NCBI RefSeq assembly: GCF_000497045.1
Contig: NW_015961988.1
Coordinates: forward strand, 496,001-560,000
From: Kalmanozyma brasiliensis GHG001
Lineage: Eukaryota; Basidiomycota; Ustilaginomycetes; Ustilaginales
Direction: 5' to 3'
DNA: 64,000 bases
A program made the translations under genes and the position numbers. The notes below the pieces were generated by a model, which had not been told where the DNA came from, did no database searches, and saw only the letters and a program-made list of their open reading frames with translations. Positions 1 through 12,000 of this stretch are shown in pieces; the stretch's first letter is position 1; every line of letters starts with the position of its first letter.

Positions 1-2421
1 TCGGCATGCAACGAATCCGATCGATGATTTGAGGTGTCCCGTATCCGACATCAGCATGGCAAGCAACCTAACCGCCGCCGACGCAACGAGAACCAACAAC
101 ATCGTATCAATAAGAAAACAAGGCGGCTTCCAGACCAAGAGTAGTCTCGCGTCGAGTTGGCCCCTTACTCTCCTGAGAAGAACAAGGGGACGCCACCGAT
201 TGCACTCAAGCCTTCGCCTCCAAAGAGGCTGAGCATCCTCCTTGCCCCGAACGTGCGACCGAGCAAAAGCTGGCGCCGTTGACGGCCGTGCTGCCCCGGG
301 AGTGGCACGACCAAAATGGTTTCCGCCTCCCGAGACAGCTGAACAAGATCCACTTTGGCGGCCCGATTCCATTCTCTACGCAACGTGGGACAGCTCCTCG
401 TAGAGGCTTATCGCTCCATCCATCACAACTGCCGTCCCTTCGAGTGCGCGCAGCATCCCGATCCGCGCAGACTCTCACCAGATCCAAAGCGGGTCTGGGG
501 TGCCCGGGCGCAGAACATGTACCATACCGACGCAGCTGACCTAGAGGCCGTCTACCCTCTTCCTTGCCCGGCCCATTTTTGGGTGGAGGGTGGTGTCTTG
601 GGGTTGCTTTGCTCTAGCGCCGGCAGCCGGCATAGCGGGGCGAGACATGTCCGCGGGGCCTTTGTCGTACGTGAAACGGGGCTGCAGAGGTGACATAATG
701 CCACCCAAACGCACTGTCGGAGGAGGGAGAGAAGGCCAGGAATCTAAAAGAGCGAGCGCTGAGATCCACGAGGCTTGACGAGAGTATCATTTCTGGTGTG
801 GGCACTTTATGTCGTGAGCAACGAAGTGCTTCGACAGCCAGCACTTTTGAGCTTGAACTCGCCCAGCTAGAGCAGAGGTTACAAGAAGACGCCCGCGACA
901 ACATCGGCCACCGACCTAGCCTAGGGCCAAGTAGACAGCACAAGGATCGTCGCGGTCCTTCCCGAGATCTTGACCGACCTCAGTCCTGATGGGCTGAAAA
1001 GACAGGAGGAGTACGCGGACCTTCCCACTCGCATGGGCCCGCCCAAGAGCGAGCCAGATTGAAGGCATGCCAAACAAGACATGCCGGCGAGTAACGGTGG
1101 CCTTTGGACTGGAAGCCGCTCTTGATTCGTGACTGACGATCTGTTGTTGGGGTTCTCGTAATGTCGACGGTGGTGTAGAGGAAGCATGGTATCAAAATCA
1201 GCGAAACTTACCAAAATGTGAGGGGAACGTATGGTGAGCGACGAGACCATGACAACATCTGTGGACTACGCAGACAGACCAGAGACATGCTGCTGGATGA
1301 CTTTGCTCTGCGAATCTCGCTTGTGTTTCCTCTTCGGCGCCATCGATACGCTCGATCAGACAAGCACATCTTTCCACGATGGCATGTCATGATCGCGTCC
1401 GGCTTGGATCGAGGAGGCACCGTCCGGAGACGATGGCAAGACTGCCCTTGCAGAGGCGTAGAGCGTTGTCCCAGCTAGGACGCTGCGGTCTGTTCTACAG
1501 AGCAGATGGCACCATCGTCTCGATCGCATCGCCATAGCTTGAAAAGGAGGGAGAAGGGTGATAAGAGGGGAAGAAGAGAAAGAAAGCCCACATGTGCGTG
1601 TCAAGAAAGGGCTGAGTTGTGACTTGTCAAAAAAGTGATTTCTTCCAGCTCACGTCGGTCAAAAAGTGTGACACAAGAGAGTGAGAAAGCCCGATCACGA
1701 AATTCCAAGATGTGAGATCGTGAAAGAGCGCTGAAGGTGCCGCGAGCACCCTTCGGCTTTCGGGACGCCTCGGATGGCCGACTTACGTGAAGACCTGACT
1801 ACGTTTCGGCTGAGCGATGCCATGTACCTGTGCGCTCGTTGTGTTGGCCTTCGACCTCTTCCCATGATCAAGTGACAGCTAGTATCGTATCGAGCGCTCC
1901 GTGCCATTCGAGGCACAGCGTTAAACCTCGCCGGACCGTTGAAGGTTTCTTCTTGAGCCGCCAACTTTTTTGGCTTGTGATTTAGGGTTTTGATTTTTCG
2001 CAGATTTTGCCTTGGAGCGCAGTCAAACACCGGCAAAGAGATCCGCCTGGCAGCAGGCGGCAAGTGTTGGTCCATGTTTTAGCTGATCATTCAGACACGA
2101 CACGGACACCATCACTTCTCACGGACTTCTTCTTCATCGGCCCGTCCCATCATCCTCTTCTTGCACGTCGACGACTGAACCGAGACCTCAGTCCATTTGC
2201 GTAGCTTGTCACCGTTCAAAAGGACTTGGACATTCTCAGCGATCATCGACTTTAAGGCCTCTCTTGCACGGGACCCGACTCATCCCTTTTCTTCAACACA
2301 GCGACAAAGCAATCTGGCGCAACCAACCTTTTTCGTGCGGCGGCTTTGCTGAGAACGACACTGCAGTAATCTCTCAGAAAGGCCACAGCCGCTGCCGGAG
2401 CGTGCTAGAGCCCTACCCGAC
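1..2421. other. Intergenic region, no supported gene
   Basis: The stretch before the Miro gene holds only short overlapping reading frames on both strands, with low-complexity or arginine/serine-rich translations and no recognisable domain. The last 200 to 300 bases, rich in short pyrimidine runs, are probably the promoter and 5' untranslated region of the downstream GTPase gene. A non-coding RNA or a strongly intron-split gene cannot be excluded. Confidence 0.5.
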
Positions 2422-4692
2422 ATGATGCGCAAAGACGTTCGCATTGTCCTGGCCGGCGACCCCGACGTTGGCAAGTCGACCCTTATCACTTCACTCGTCA
2501 AGGAAGCCTACGTCGCAAAGGTGCAAAAGGTGGTGCCGCCCATCACATTACCGCCTGAGGTCGCACCAGAAGCTGTCGTCACCAAGATTGTCGACACGAG
2601 CTCGAGTCCAGAGCACCGCGCCAATCTCGAAGCCGAACTTCGTCGAGCCAACGTCATCTGCATCGTCTACTCCATCTCAGCACCCTCCTCGTTCGATCGT
2701 ATACCCACCTACTGGCTCCCCTACATCCGCTCATTAGGCGTCAATGTCCCCGTCATCCTCGTCGGCAACAAGATTGACCTGCGTTCGGGCGACGTCACCA
2801 ATGCTGCGCTTGAAGATGAGCTGGCTCCCGTCATGGCCGAGTTCAAGGAGGTCGAGACGTGCGTAGAATGCTCCGCTCGCATCCCGCTCAACGTCAGCGA
2901 AGTGTTCTACTTTGCTCAGAAGGCCGTTCTGTACCCAACCGCACCCCTCTACGACAGTCGCGAACACGTCCTCAAACCTGCTTGCGTCGACGCGTTGAAG
3001 CGTATCTTTCGTCTCTGCGACTCGGATAAGGACGGCTTGCTTAGTGACGCCGAGCTCAACGACTTTCAACGCAACTGCTTCGACACGCCGTTGCAAGCAC
3101 AGGAACTCGAGGGCATCAAGGATCTGGTCGTTCAGGCACCCGTGGCAGGCTTGCGGTACAACCACGAGAACGGCAGCATGGCTGCCTCGAGCTCGAGCGC
3201 CAACGGCGACATTCCCGCGAATCATCCACACTTGCGTGAGGGCGGCCTGACCATGGCCGGCTTCCTCTATCTCCATACCCTCTTCATTCAACGCGGACGA
3301 CTCGAAACAACTTGGACCGTCTTGCGCACCTTTGGATACGGCGCCGACCTCAGCCTCGAAGACGCGTTCGTCAAGCCGGCTTTCCCGGTACCACCAGAAT
3401 GCTCGGTCGAGCTCTCACCCAACGGGTACCAGTTCCTGACAGACATTTTTGAGGTGCACGACAAGGATCGAGATGGCGCGCTCAGCGAAGAGGAGCTCGA
3501 CAGTCTCTTCATCACGGCACCAGACAATCGACACCCTTGGCAGGGCACCGGATTCCCTACTTCGACCATCACTGACGAGCACGGCGCTGTCACGCTGCAA
3601 GGCTGGCTCGCGCAGTGGAGCATGACCACTTTGCTCGATCACCGAACCACACTTGCGTACCTGGCGTACTTGGGCTATCCCTCTTTCCCATTGGCAGGCT
3701 CCTCTGGCAGCTCATCCAACAACGCGCCAATACCGCTCACCCCTTCTGGACCACCTGGCTCGAGACCATCACGGAATCGCACACCATGTCCGCGACCTAC
3801 GACTCCAGCGTTGAAGCTGACACGGCCGCGCAAGACGGACAAGAAGAAAAAGGGAGCGATACAAAGAAGCGTGTTCCTGGGTTTCGTGCTCGGCGCAGCA
3901 GGCAGCGGTAAGACAGCCATCCTTCGCAATATGGTGGGCAAGCGCTTTGCCAACAATTACGAGCCAACGCAAAAGATGATGAGTGTCGTCAGCACCGTCG
4001 AGCAAGCAGGCGCCGAGCGCTATCTCGTTCTGCAAGAGTTTGGATCGCGTTACGAGGCCGAGGTGCTCCGCAACACGGCCAAGCTTTCAGCCGCCGATGT
4101 CATCGTGTTTGTCTACGATTCGAGCGACACCAACTCGTTTAGCTACATCTCGAATCTGCGGCAGCAATACCCGCTCTTGCAGTCGATGCCCTCGTTGTTC
4201 GTGGCAACCAAAGCGGATCTGGATCTGGCACAGCAGCGACACGAGGTGCAACCCGATTCGTACTGCCGCAAGCTCGGGCTCAAGATTCCAGGGCTGGGAG
4301 CAGGTCCCCTCAACATCAGCATCCGTGACGGACAGGTAGCGGATCTGTACGGTCTCATCTGTGCCATCGCTGTCGATCCCAAGGGCGCGGTGCAGGGCGG
4401 CAACGATCGCAATGCCCTCAGCTTTGGCACCAACCGCTGGCAGTTCTGGGGCTACATTGGTCTGATGGTGGTGGGCGGTGGAGGAGCCGTCTGGATCTGC
4501 GCAAGGGTGCTCAAGGTACCGATTGGAAGCACGCTTGGCTTTGGAAACAACGGCTTGTCGTCAGGCTGGTGGTCCTCAAGAGCTGATGCTCGTGGTGCGG
4601 GCGCTGCCGATGCTACCAAGATCTCGGGATGGTTCGACTGGATCCGCTGGCAGGGATCGTCGTCCTCCGCTCCCGTCCGCACTGAGCTCTGA
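2422..4692 (+). CDS. GEM1: Mitochondrial Rho GTPase Miro/Gem1
   Basis: Tail-anchored outer mitochondrial membrane GTPase that controls mitochondrial shape, inheritance and ER-mitochondria contacts in fungi. The 756-residue product shows the full Miro order. The first GTPase domain has P-loop GDPDVGKST at residues 12-20 and NKID at 116-119. Two EF-hand calcium loops lie at 200-211 (DSDKDGLLSDAE) and 347-358 (DKDRDGALSEEE). A linker rich in Ser/Pro and Lys (about 425-480) precedes the second GTPase domain, with P-loop GAAGSGKT at 491-498 and a TKAD motif. One hydrophobic segment lies near 676-693. The first two codons are both Met, and the methionine followed by a second one at 2422 is the natural start. 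About 60 residues follow the membrane segment, longer than the short tail usual in yeast Gem1. No intron is needed. The family assignment is very secure. Confidence 0.96.
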   Translation: MMRKDVRIVLAGDPDVGKSTLITSLVKEAYVAKVQKVVPPITLPPEVAPEAVVTKIVDTSSSPEHRANLEAELRRANVICIVYSISAPSSFDRIPTYWLPYIRSLGVNVPVILVGNKIDLRSGDVTNAALEDELAPVMAEFKEVETCVECSARIPLNVSEVFYFAQKAVLYPTAPLYDSREHVLKPACVDALKRIFRLCDSDKDGLLSDAELNDFQRNCFDTPLQAQELEGIKDLVVQAPVAGLRYNHENGSMAASSSSANGDIPANHPHLREGGLTMAGFLYLHTLFIQRGRLETTWTVLRTFGYGADLSLEDAFVKPAFPVPPECSVELSPNGYQFLTDIFEVHDKDRDGALSEEELDSLFITAPDNRHPWQGTGFPTSTITDEHGAVTLQGWLAQWSMTTLLDHRTTLAYLAYLGYPSFPLAGSSGSSSNNAPIPLTPSGPPGSRPSRNRTPCPRPTTPALKLTRPRKTDKKKKGAIQRSVFLGFVLGAAGSGKTAILRNMVGKRFANNYEPTQKMMSVVSTVEQAGAERYLVLQEFGSRYEAEVLRNTAKLSAADVIVFVYDSSDTNSFSYISNLRQQYPLLQSMPSLFVATKADLDLAQQRHEVQPDSYCRKLGLKIPGLGAGPLNISIRDGQVADLYGLICAIAVDPKGAVQGGNDRNALSFGTNRWQFWGYIGLMVVGGGGAVWICARVLKVPIGSTLGFGNNGLSSGWWSSRADARGAGAADATKISGWFDWIRWQGSSSSAPVRTEL

Positions 4693-5807
4693 TGCGCCGG
4701 ACAGCCACGTCCTACCTGCGTTGGACACGCCTCTCCTTGACTGCCAAGGGTCTTGCACTATAGAAACCATCACCTCTTCGCCGTCAATGCCATATCTTTT
4801 GGCTTATCGTTTCCTTTCGACGTCTGAGACGGACTTCCCTACTCATCTCTGGACCTGAGTAGCTGTCCATTGTATGCATTTGACGGGCCGGAGGCAAACA
4901 TCGTTGGCCTGCGAGTGGAAGGCAGCAAGCAGCATGAAGCATCGTGGGTGCTCAGAAGCGAGTGCTCACCAGAGGACACAATTTCAAATCTCGAGGAAAG
5001 GATCGAATAGAGAGCTTAAGGTGCCTTGTATTTCAAATCGAGCGAGCCAACGAGAAGCAATACAAAAAGCTTCCAATTTTCCCGCTCTCACAGTCTGTCC
5101 TTGCTCGACTCGCTCGACCTTGGCTAGAGGCTGGCTGCGGGATGCTGCTGCTGCTGCTGCTAAGAATAAAATGCATTTCTTCCTTCTGTGTGCCTTGAGA
5201 GGGTGAGAGGCTGAGCCTGTGTGTGTGCGTGACTTCTCCACGCCAGGGAGATCGCTTCGGCTTTCCACCTCTCCGCTTCTCTTCTTCTTCTTCCACACCC
5301 TTTCGTCCTCCTCATCTCCCAGGGGTCGGATTCATTGTCAGATCTTTGGTGGTTGTCGTATCGTCAAGATCGCCGTGCTCGCCGACAGCTCCGCCCTTCC
5401 CCGACGAACCTCACCGGCGGGACTTCTTCTCGTCCCTCAGCTGGCACGGTCATTGTCTCCTAGAGCTGGTGCATCGAGTTCTTCAGTGATCTGTTGTATC
5501 CACTCTCCTTCACGAGCCATCTCTGCAAGCTGCGCGCGAGCTCAAATCCGCTACGTCTCGCAGCCAGACTCCCCTTTTTTTGCGCACAGTGCCCCTGCGC
5601 TCGTTACCAAGGTAGTCGGCCAGACAAGCTTTCTGCTGCACTTTTCGCACACCATCTCACAGCGCACGTCCGAGCCCATGCATCTATAGGGCTCTCTTCC
5701 GCACCTCTTCAGCCTGACACTGGCTTGCTTCTACAACGAGACGCATCAACGCGTTTCCTTTCCGCATCGGCTCACCGAAAGCGGAGCAAGATTCATCGCT
5801 CAGCAGC
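4693..5807. other. Intergenic region / long 5' leader of the Pbp1-like gene
   Basis: No gene recognised. It includes a (GCT)6 tract at 5144-5161 and several CT/TTC-rich runs around 5270-5300, typical of fungal promoters and 5' untranslated regions. Short reading frames here give no protein-like sequence. Confidence 0.5.
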
Positions 5808-8800
5808 ATGGCGTCCAACGGCAGTAACAGGGGCGGTGGTGGTGGTGGTGGGCGAGGCGCGTCCAACTCGGGCTTCCGCGGCAATCATGCTGGAGGTCGC
5901 GGCGGCGGAACAGCGGCCAACAGGGGCGGCGCTGGCGCTCCTCCGCAGGCATCCAGATGGGGAAATGGACCTCCCTCTGCCAACCACAATAGCGCATCTA
6001 CCAACAACTCGGCTTCTCACGGTCAGCAGAACCATGCCAAGGGCAACAATCAGCGCAACGCTACTCCCAATGCCAACAAGGTCAGCACCGCCAACAGCAC
6101 CGCCGCACCAACCCCCGCGTTCCCGTCCCTGGGTGTGTCGTCGACTCAGGACGACTCGCAGAAGCTTATGCACGACCGCATCACGTTCTTGCTCGTGACG
6201 CTCGTCGGCAATCCGGTCACCGTCACCGTCAAGAATGGATACAAGTTCTTCGGCATCTTCTCGGCTGCCAACACTGAAGGCGGAGAGCTATCAGTCGCTC
6301 TCGCATCGGCGCAGCAGATCCTTCCCGCCAAGGACAAGGACGCCCAGCCTGAGCTCGGCGAATTCAAGGCGACCCTGCTGATCAACTACAAGGACCTCGA
6401 GACCATTGAAGCCGCCGAGGTCAGGATGCAGGAGCAGGCCAAGGAGATGCGCGAGGCACGCGAAAAGGAAGCCTTCCGCACCGACACAGAGATCTCCAGA
6501 CCTTTCGATCCTCTCGCCAGCGGTCGAACGCTCCAGAAATGGGCTGACGACCCTGATCTTGACGATCTGGACAACCTCAGCAGCAACAAGCTGCCAGCCT
6601 GGGCATCGCCCAACGACGCTGGCGCTGGTTTGGAAGACACGTCCAACTCGAATGCGGGCAAGGCGTGGGACCAATTTGCTGCCAATGAGGCGCGCTTCGG
6701 CATCAAGTCCAATTACGAAGAGAACCTCTACACCACCAAGCTTGATCGCAGCGGCAAGGACTTCCGCAACCGTGAGCGAGAAGCCGATCGTATTGCCCGC
6801 GAGATCATGGGTCAGGCCACCAACAACCCGCACTTGGCTGAGGAGCGAGGTCAGGCCGACGACTCGGGCGTAAACGAGGAAGACAAGTACGGTGCTGTCG
6901 TTCGCAGTCCCAACGCGTACGTGCCGCCGGCGCTTCGCAAGCAGATGGCTGCCGCTGGTGGTGCTGCTGGTGGCAGCGGCGGCAAGAAGGTTCCCGCACC
7001 AACGACAGCCTCTCCCGCACCGTCGCAGGCGCCAGCTACCCCCAAGGCAAACGGCGCTGCACGTCTCACTGCTGCATTAAACGCGAATGCCTCCGCTGCT
7101 GCTCCCCCCGCCTCGACCGAAACGACCACCGCCGCGCCCTTGTCCGTCGCCGCCAACCCTCCCGTCGTCCATGTCAAGGTGCCGAGCCCCAGCGTCCCGC
7201 AAGAAGCACAAATCACCGACGCTTCTGGCAAGAAGTCCTCGGTCGACGCTGCCAACCCGCTCATGGGCGATTTCCGCTCCTTTGTCAGCTCGGAACGCGA
7301 GCGTCTCGAGAAGAAGAAGGCTGCTCTCGCCAAGAAGGAGAAGGATACGCGCCTCGCCGATCTCAAGTCATGGGCCAGCACCTTTAAGCTCACCACGCCC
7401 GTGCCCTCGGACGTCGCGGGCATGGTGCAGAAGGACAAGGATGACGGCGCGTCCGACAAGCCTCGCGATCCAAGTCTGCAAAAGAGTCTCAGCCCCACGC
7501 CCGCTCACTCGACAGCAACGCCCACGTCCAAAGGGGACGTCAGCAGGTCGTCGGCCGTCTCGCGTGCTGCTCAGGCATCTGCATCCAACGTGGTCAGCCC
7601 ATCGGGTGGTTCGGGATCCGCGCAGGTCAACAGCGACGCTCAGAAGCTCGCCGACAGCAAAGCCATGCTGCAAAAGATGACCATTCCCAAGATTCCGCCG
7701 TTCAATCCGGACAAGTTCAAGGCACGACAGGCAGCAGCAGTGGCTGGTCCCACCACCGATACAGCTTCGGGTGCGCCAGCGACCAAGACAGAAGGCGGCA
7801 TGCCGTCCTCTGTGAGCACGTCTAGCTTCAAGCTGAGCGCCAAGGCGAGCAGCTTCAAGCCGTTCAACCCGAACGCGGCCAGCTTCACTCCAGGGGGCGC
7901 ATCCAGCACCTTTACACCCGCATCCGCTGCCGCTGGAGCTCCTGCTGGTTCGGCTGCAGGTGCCGCCGCTGTCAGCCCCGCGCAGACCACTGCTGCTGCT
8001 GTGCCATCCACCTCGGCCCGTCCTTCGCTGACCTCGACGCCGCAGGCAGCTTCGACCTCGGCAGCTGCGTCTGCCAATCCGTTCTTTGGCAATCGCGTCA
8101 TCAAAAAGTCGGACAACGTCCACATCCGGGAGGACTTTAACCCATTCAAGGTCAGCAAGGTGCCCGATGCCAAGTCGGTCGGACCCATGTGGGCTTTCAG
8201 TGGCAAGCCGTACCGCCAGCACTTTGTCGCTCCCCCGGCAGGTGGCGCTATGGACGACGGCACCGGCTTGTTCGTCCCTGCCCACGCCGGCGTGATGCAG
8301 CCTGGCATGCATCCTGGAGCGCAGACCCCGCAGCCGGTGCCTCAGCCTCTTCACCCTGGCCAGATGCCCATGTCAGCACCGCAAGGCGGAATGGTGGGGG
8401 CTCCCGGACCTGGACCCGCTGGCCCTGGTCCGCAGCAACAGCCCTTTGGCATGGTGTATCAGCCGTACGGTGGCGGCCCGTATCAATACCCCGGCGGTCA
8501 GCCTCAGCAAGGCGGCATGCCACACGGACGCCAGCCGAGCATGGTGCAAGCGATGCCGATGGCACCCTCGATGCAGGGCGGTCCCGTCCCCTATGGCGCC
8601 ATGCCTCAGCAGTTCATGGGTCAGATGCCCTTCTCGCCGCCCATGCACCAGCACGGCGCACCGCAAAACATGTACAGCCCGCAGATGGGCAACGTACCTC
8701 CCTCGGCGGGGCAGCAGCAGTTCATGCCCATGCCTCCTCCGCCCGGTGCAGCGGGCGCTGGTCCTCGACCGCCGCCGCCGCACTTGCAGCAAAAGGGACC

Positions 8801-8969
8801 CCCACCGCCGCAGGCGGGACAGCCACCTCACATGGGCTACTACCCCGGCCCAGGGATGCAGTTCGCCGGCGGCCCGGGTCCTCACTTCGGCGGCCCACAG
8901 GGACCACCCAGACAGGGAGCACCAGCCGAGTCGGGCCCTGCATCCAGCGCTGCTTCCTCCACAGCTTGA
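5808..8969 (+). CDS. PBP1: Ataxin-2 / Pbp1-like Pab1-binding protein
   Basis: RNA-granule protein of the ataxin-2 family, expected in the cytoplasm with poly(A)-binding protein, where it affects mRNA stability, polyadenylation and stress granules. In the 1053-residue product a Gly/Asn-rich N-terminus is followed by an Lsm domain (about 120-205), the LsmAD region (about 285-337) and the family motif YVPPALR (371-377). A PAM2-like Pab1-docking motif (FNPNAASFTP, about 686-695) lies in the second half. The C-terminal 230 residues are Pro/Gly/Gln/Met-rich and disordered-looking, as expected of a phase-separating protein. The start at 5808 opens directly into the Gly-rich leader. No intron is needed. 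The family call rests on Lsm plus LsmAD plus PAM2 in the right order. Confidence 0.93.
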   Translation: MASNGSNRGGGGGGGRGASNSGFRGNHAGGRGGGTAANRGGAGAPPQASRWGNGPPSANHNSASTNNSASHGQQNHAKGNNQRNATPNANKVSTANSTAAPTPAFPSLGVSSTQDDSQKLMHDRITFLLVTLVGNPVTVTVKNGYKFFGIFSAANTEGGELSVALASAQQILPAKDKDAQPELGEFKATLLINYKDLETIEAAEVRMQEQAKEMREAREKEAFRTDTEISRPFDPLASGRTLQKWADDPDLDDLDNLSSNKLPAWASPNDAGAGLEDTSNSNAGKAWDQFAANEARFGIKSNYEENLYTTKLDRSGKDFRNREREADRIAREIMGQATNNPHLAEERGQADDSGVNEEDKYGAVVRSPNAYVPPALRKQMAAAGGAAGGSGGKKVPAPTTASPAPSQAPATPKANGAARLTAALNANASAAAPPASTETTTAAPLSVAANPPVVHVKVPSPSVPQEAQITDASGKKSSVDAANPLMGDFRSFVSSERERLEKKKAALAKKEKDTRLADLKSWASTFKLTTPVPSDVAGMVQKDKDDGASDKPRDPSLQKSLSPTPAHSTATPTSKGDVSRSSAVSRAAQASASNVVSPSGGSGSAQVNSDAQKLADSKAMLQKMTIPKIPPFNPDKFKARQAAAVAGPTTDTASGAPATKTEGGMPSSVSTSSFKLSAKASSFKPFNPNAASFTPGGASSTFTPASAAAGAPAGSAAGAAAVSPAQTTAAAVPSTSARPSLTSTPQAASTSAAASANPFFGNRVIKKSDNVHIREDFNPFKVSKVPDAKSVGPMWAFSGKPYRQHFVAPPAGGAMDDGTGLFVPAHAGVMQPGMHPGAQTPQPVPQPLHPGQMPMSAPQGGMVGAPGPGPAGPGPQQQPFGMVYQPYGGGPYQYPGGQPQQGGMPHGRQPSMVQAMPMAPSMQGGPVPYGAMPQQFMGQMPFSPPMHQHGAPQNMYSPQMGNVPPSAGQQQFMPMPPPPGAAGAGPRPPPPHLQQKGPPPPQAGQPPHMGYYPGPGMQFAGGPGPHFGGPQGPPRQGAPAESGPASSAASSTA

Positions 8970-9051
8970 TTGCCACCCGTTCACACAGAGCACGCAGGCA
9001 ATTTTTCACACCTTTCACACATTGCACAGTTGAGCGAATGACTGCATTTGA

Positions 9052-12000
9052 TCATGAGAGGAAGCCGATCTCCTTCCACCGCGCTACGGTCTTTTGAATG
9101 AGCTGCTGGGTCACGCCTGTCTTCTGCCAGGTGCGGAAGTTTGCGCTGGCATCGAGGGCTTTATTGCAGTCGAACTTGGTCGGATCCGTTGGTGGGGAGG
9201 TGAAGTTCTTCTGCCAGAGAGAGAGAAGGCCTCGATGGTCTGCGTCGGATTCCGCGACGCGGTCCAACCATTCTTGTGGGGAAATGAGGGAGAGGTTCAA
9301 CTCGGAGGCTTGGAGCCACTCGTGGAGTTCTTCCCAGGACGGTGCGGGATCTGAGCCAGTCGTTGGCTGAGCGACATGGAACACGCCGTCCTTCTGAGCA
9401 GAAGAGATATCCAGCAGGCTTTTCGCCGCAACGTCCGTGCTGATCCAATCCAACCGCTCCTGGAGCCGCGGAAAGACCCCCAATCGACAACTGATGGCGA
9501 TGAGCAACGGCCACGCTTCGCTTTCGTTCCACACCCCCTTTTGCGTGTCTGCGCACAGCTGACCGATTCGCACGATGCGACTGCCACCCTCGGGAAAGCG
9601 TCGGGAGACAACCTGCTCGGCAACCCACTTGGACCGCGCATATCCCATCGGCACCGCATCGCTTGGGTCCGTCGAGGCCTTTTCGTGCAAGACGGAGCCA
9701 GGAGGGCATGCTAGGACGGACGCTACGGAGGAGGCGAATGTGAAGCACCCGTTCTCGCCCGCCAGCGACTGGTGGAGGGCAATGAGGTGAGAGAGGCCCG
9801 CGATGTTCTCGGCTTCAAAGCTGCTGAGCGAGGCGACGAAGTTGACCGACCACGCGGCGTGGATTGTTAAGACGCGCGCATAGGATAGGGTGAGGGGAGG
9901 GAGGCCGCAGGAGGGGAGCGAGAGGTCGGCGGCGAGGACGAGCACCTGGCTGCTCTCAGCAGATACGGCGGAGTGGGCGGCGTCCAGATGGCGCGAGGAG
10001 AGGGCGTCCAGGAGCCGCATTCGGGCGTGTTTGGGGGACGACGCGCGGATGAGACACGCGATCGTATCCTCGGGCTCGAGGGTGGCAGTCACTTGCGCGA
10101 GGACTTGGGCACCCAACCCACCAGTCACACCGGTTAGGAGGAAGAGCGTGCCCTTCCCGTTACCCGCTCCTGCTTTTCGCTCCACGTCAAGATCCGGAGG
10201 AGAGGAAGAATACTTCTCCACCAGCTCGCGCATGAGCCTCACCTCCCGCTCCTGACGCTCCTCCACCCCGTTCACCCCACCACTTCCGGATCGAACGTCC
10301 TCGATGTGCTGCGCGAGCAACCGCAACGTGGGGAACTCGTAGACTGCATTGCGGTCCAACAGCTTTCCACCGAGCTCGACGTTCTGGTGCACCGCAGCGC
10401 GAATTCGGGCTGACTGGATCGAGTCGACCCCCGCCACAAAGAGGTCTGTGTCTGGCGCGACGCTTCGACCGTTGATGCTCGCGACAGTGTGCTGGAGCCA
10501 TTGGACGAGCTCTTCGCCGCTCAGCTCTTCTTTAGCCGTTGAAGAGGAGTGGAGTCGCAACGAACGGCCTTCTTCAAAATCGAGGTAGACACTGTCGATG
10601 AGGTCGGCGTAGTGCTGATACGCGCGCCCTCGCTGGAGAGTCCCCTTGCTCGCCCTGGGTATGTTAGCCGCTTCAGAGGGTGGGAGGAGGCACACCATCT
10701 CGGTCGCAAGCTGCGCATGCGGCGGACTGGCGTCGTTGATCTCCTTCAACACCGGCTGCAGCATTTGCAGCAGCTTGACTTTGATCTCGTCATTCCAGGC
10801 TCCCGGGGCTGCGTCGGGTGTGACGAACACGAGCGCACCAATGATGGCTCTGTTGGCGCCAAACGCAATGGCTTCCGTCACGAGCGACGACTCTTTGAGC
10901 CGCCTTTCGGCTATCGGTGCCGACGCCTTCTTGCCGCTCACCAGCACGATGGTATCATCCGCGCGCGAGTCGTATTTCCATGTATTCTCCAGCTCTGGAT
11001 GCTTCGTATAGAGATCCGACGTTGCATACGCACCGTCCTCTCGATTCGAGACAAGCTTCGTGGGCCAGTCTTTGGCGACGACCAGCTCGAATAGGGCCCC
11101 TTCAAACGGTTCGAATCGGATCATCGATCGTCCGAGCTCGTCGGGTATGCGGAGGAAGTTCCATTCGAGATCGTGGAAGGAGCGCCAGGAAGACATGAGG
11201 AATCCACACTCGGAGCTGCCGAGTCGGCTGACGAGTTTGATTCCCGCGTGAACCATCGCGTCGCCCAAGGGTTGAGGCAAGGGCGCACCACCGGTGCTCA
11301 CCAACTCCATTCCGGAAAGCATCTCGCGCGCCTGGGCGGACCTGTCGTTGAAAAGCAGATCGAGGATGTACGGTACGGACAGGAAGTACGATACTGGCTT
11401 GGGGCATGCGGCGATCGCAGAGCAGATGGCTGCCGCAGACAGCGCACCGGGATCCGCCGTCGGGTGGAAGAATATCGACGACCCTGCCTGGATCGAGCGC
11501 AGAAGATCCGACATCCCCCCATGGAACAGGGGCGTCGTTGTGAATGCAGAGAGCGAGGATCCGGGAGCGGTGACCATCGATGCGGTCCAAAAGCGATGTA
11601 GCTGGTAGATGGGTTTTGGCAGTCCGGAAGAGCCCGATGTATGCATTGTTACTAGCACGTCTTCCCCCGTCGCACTCCCTGACTTGGGATCCACTTTGCG
11701 ATCGATGAAGGCTTGAATGTCGGGGAGCATCTCGCACACCCTCCCTCCCGCATCGAGCGCGTCGATGGCAGATTGTGCAGCGGAAGCCTGTGACGCATGT
11801 GCAAGAATCGTATCCGTCTCTGTGAGCCGGAGGAGGTTGGCGATGCTTTCGGCGGTCGACCCGGGCGCGATACACAACACGCCATATCCAAGCCGCCACA
11901 ACGCCACGATGTGTGCGAACAGCTCCAGGCCCGATGACGAGAGCACCGCGACTAGGGGCGTGCCGTTCGGACTCTTGCCATTCGCCTGCCTGCTAGGGAG

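Noticed and set aside
7368..8354. A 328-codon minus-strand frame over the Pbp1-like gene
   Set aside because: Arg/Gly/Ser-rich antisense reading of low-complexity coding DNA; no motif.
11105..11125. A tRNA B-box-like GGTTCGAATC inside the reductase gene
   Set aside because: The flanking bases cannot form the T-arm stem, and it lies within conserved coding sequence.
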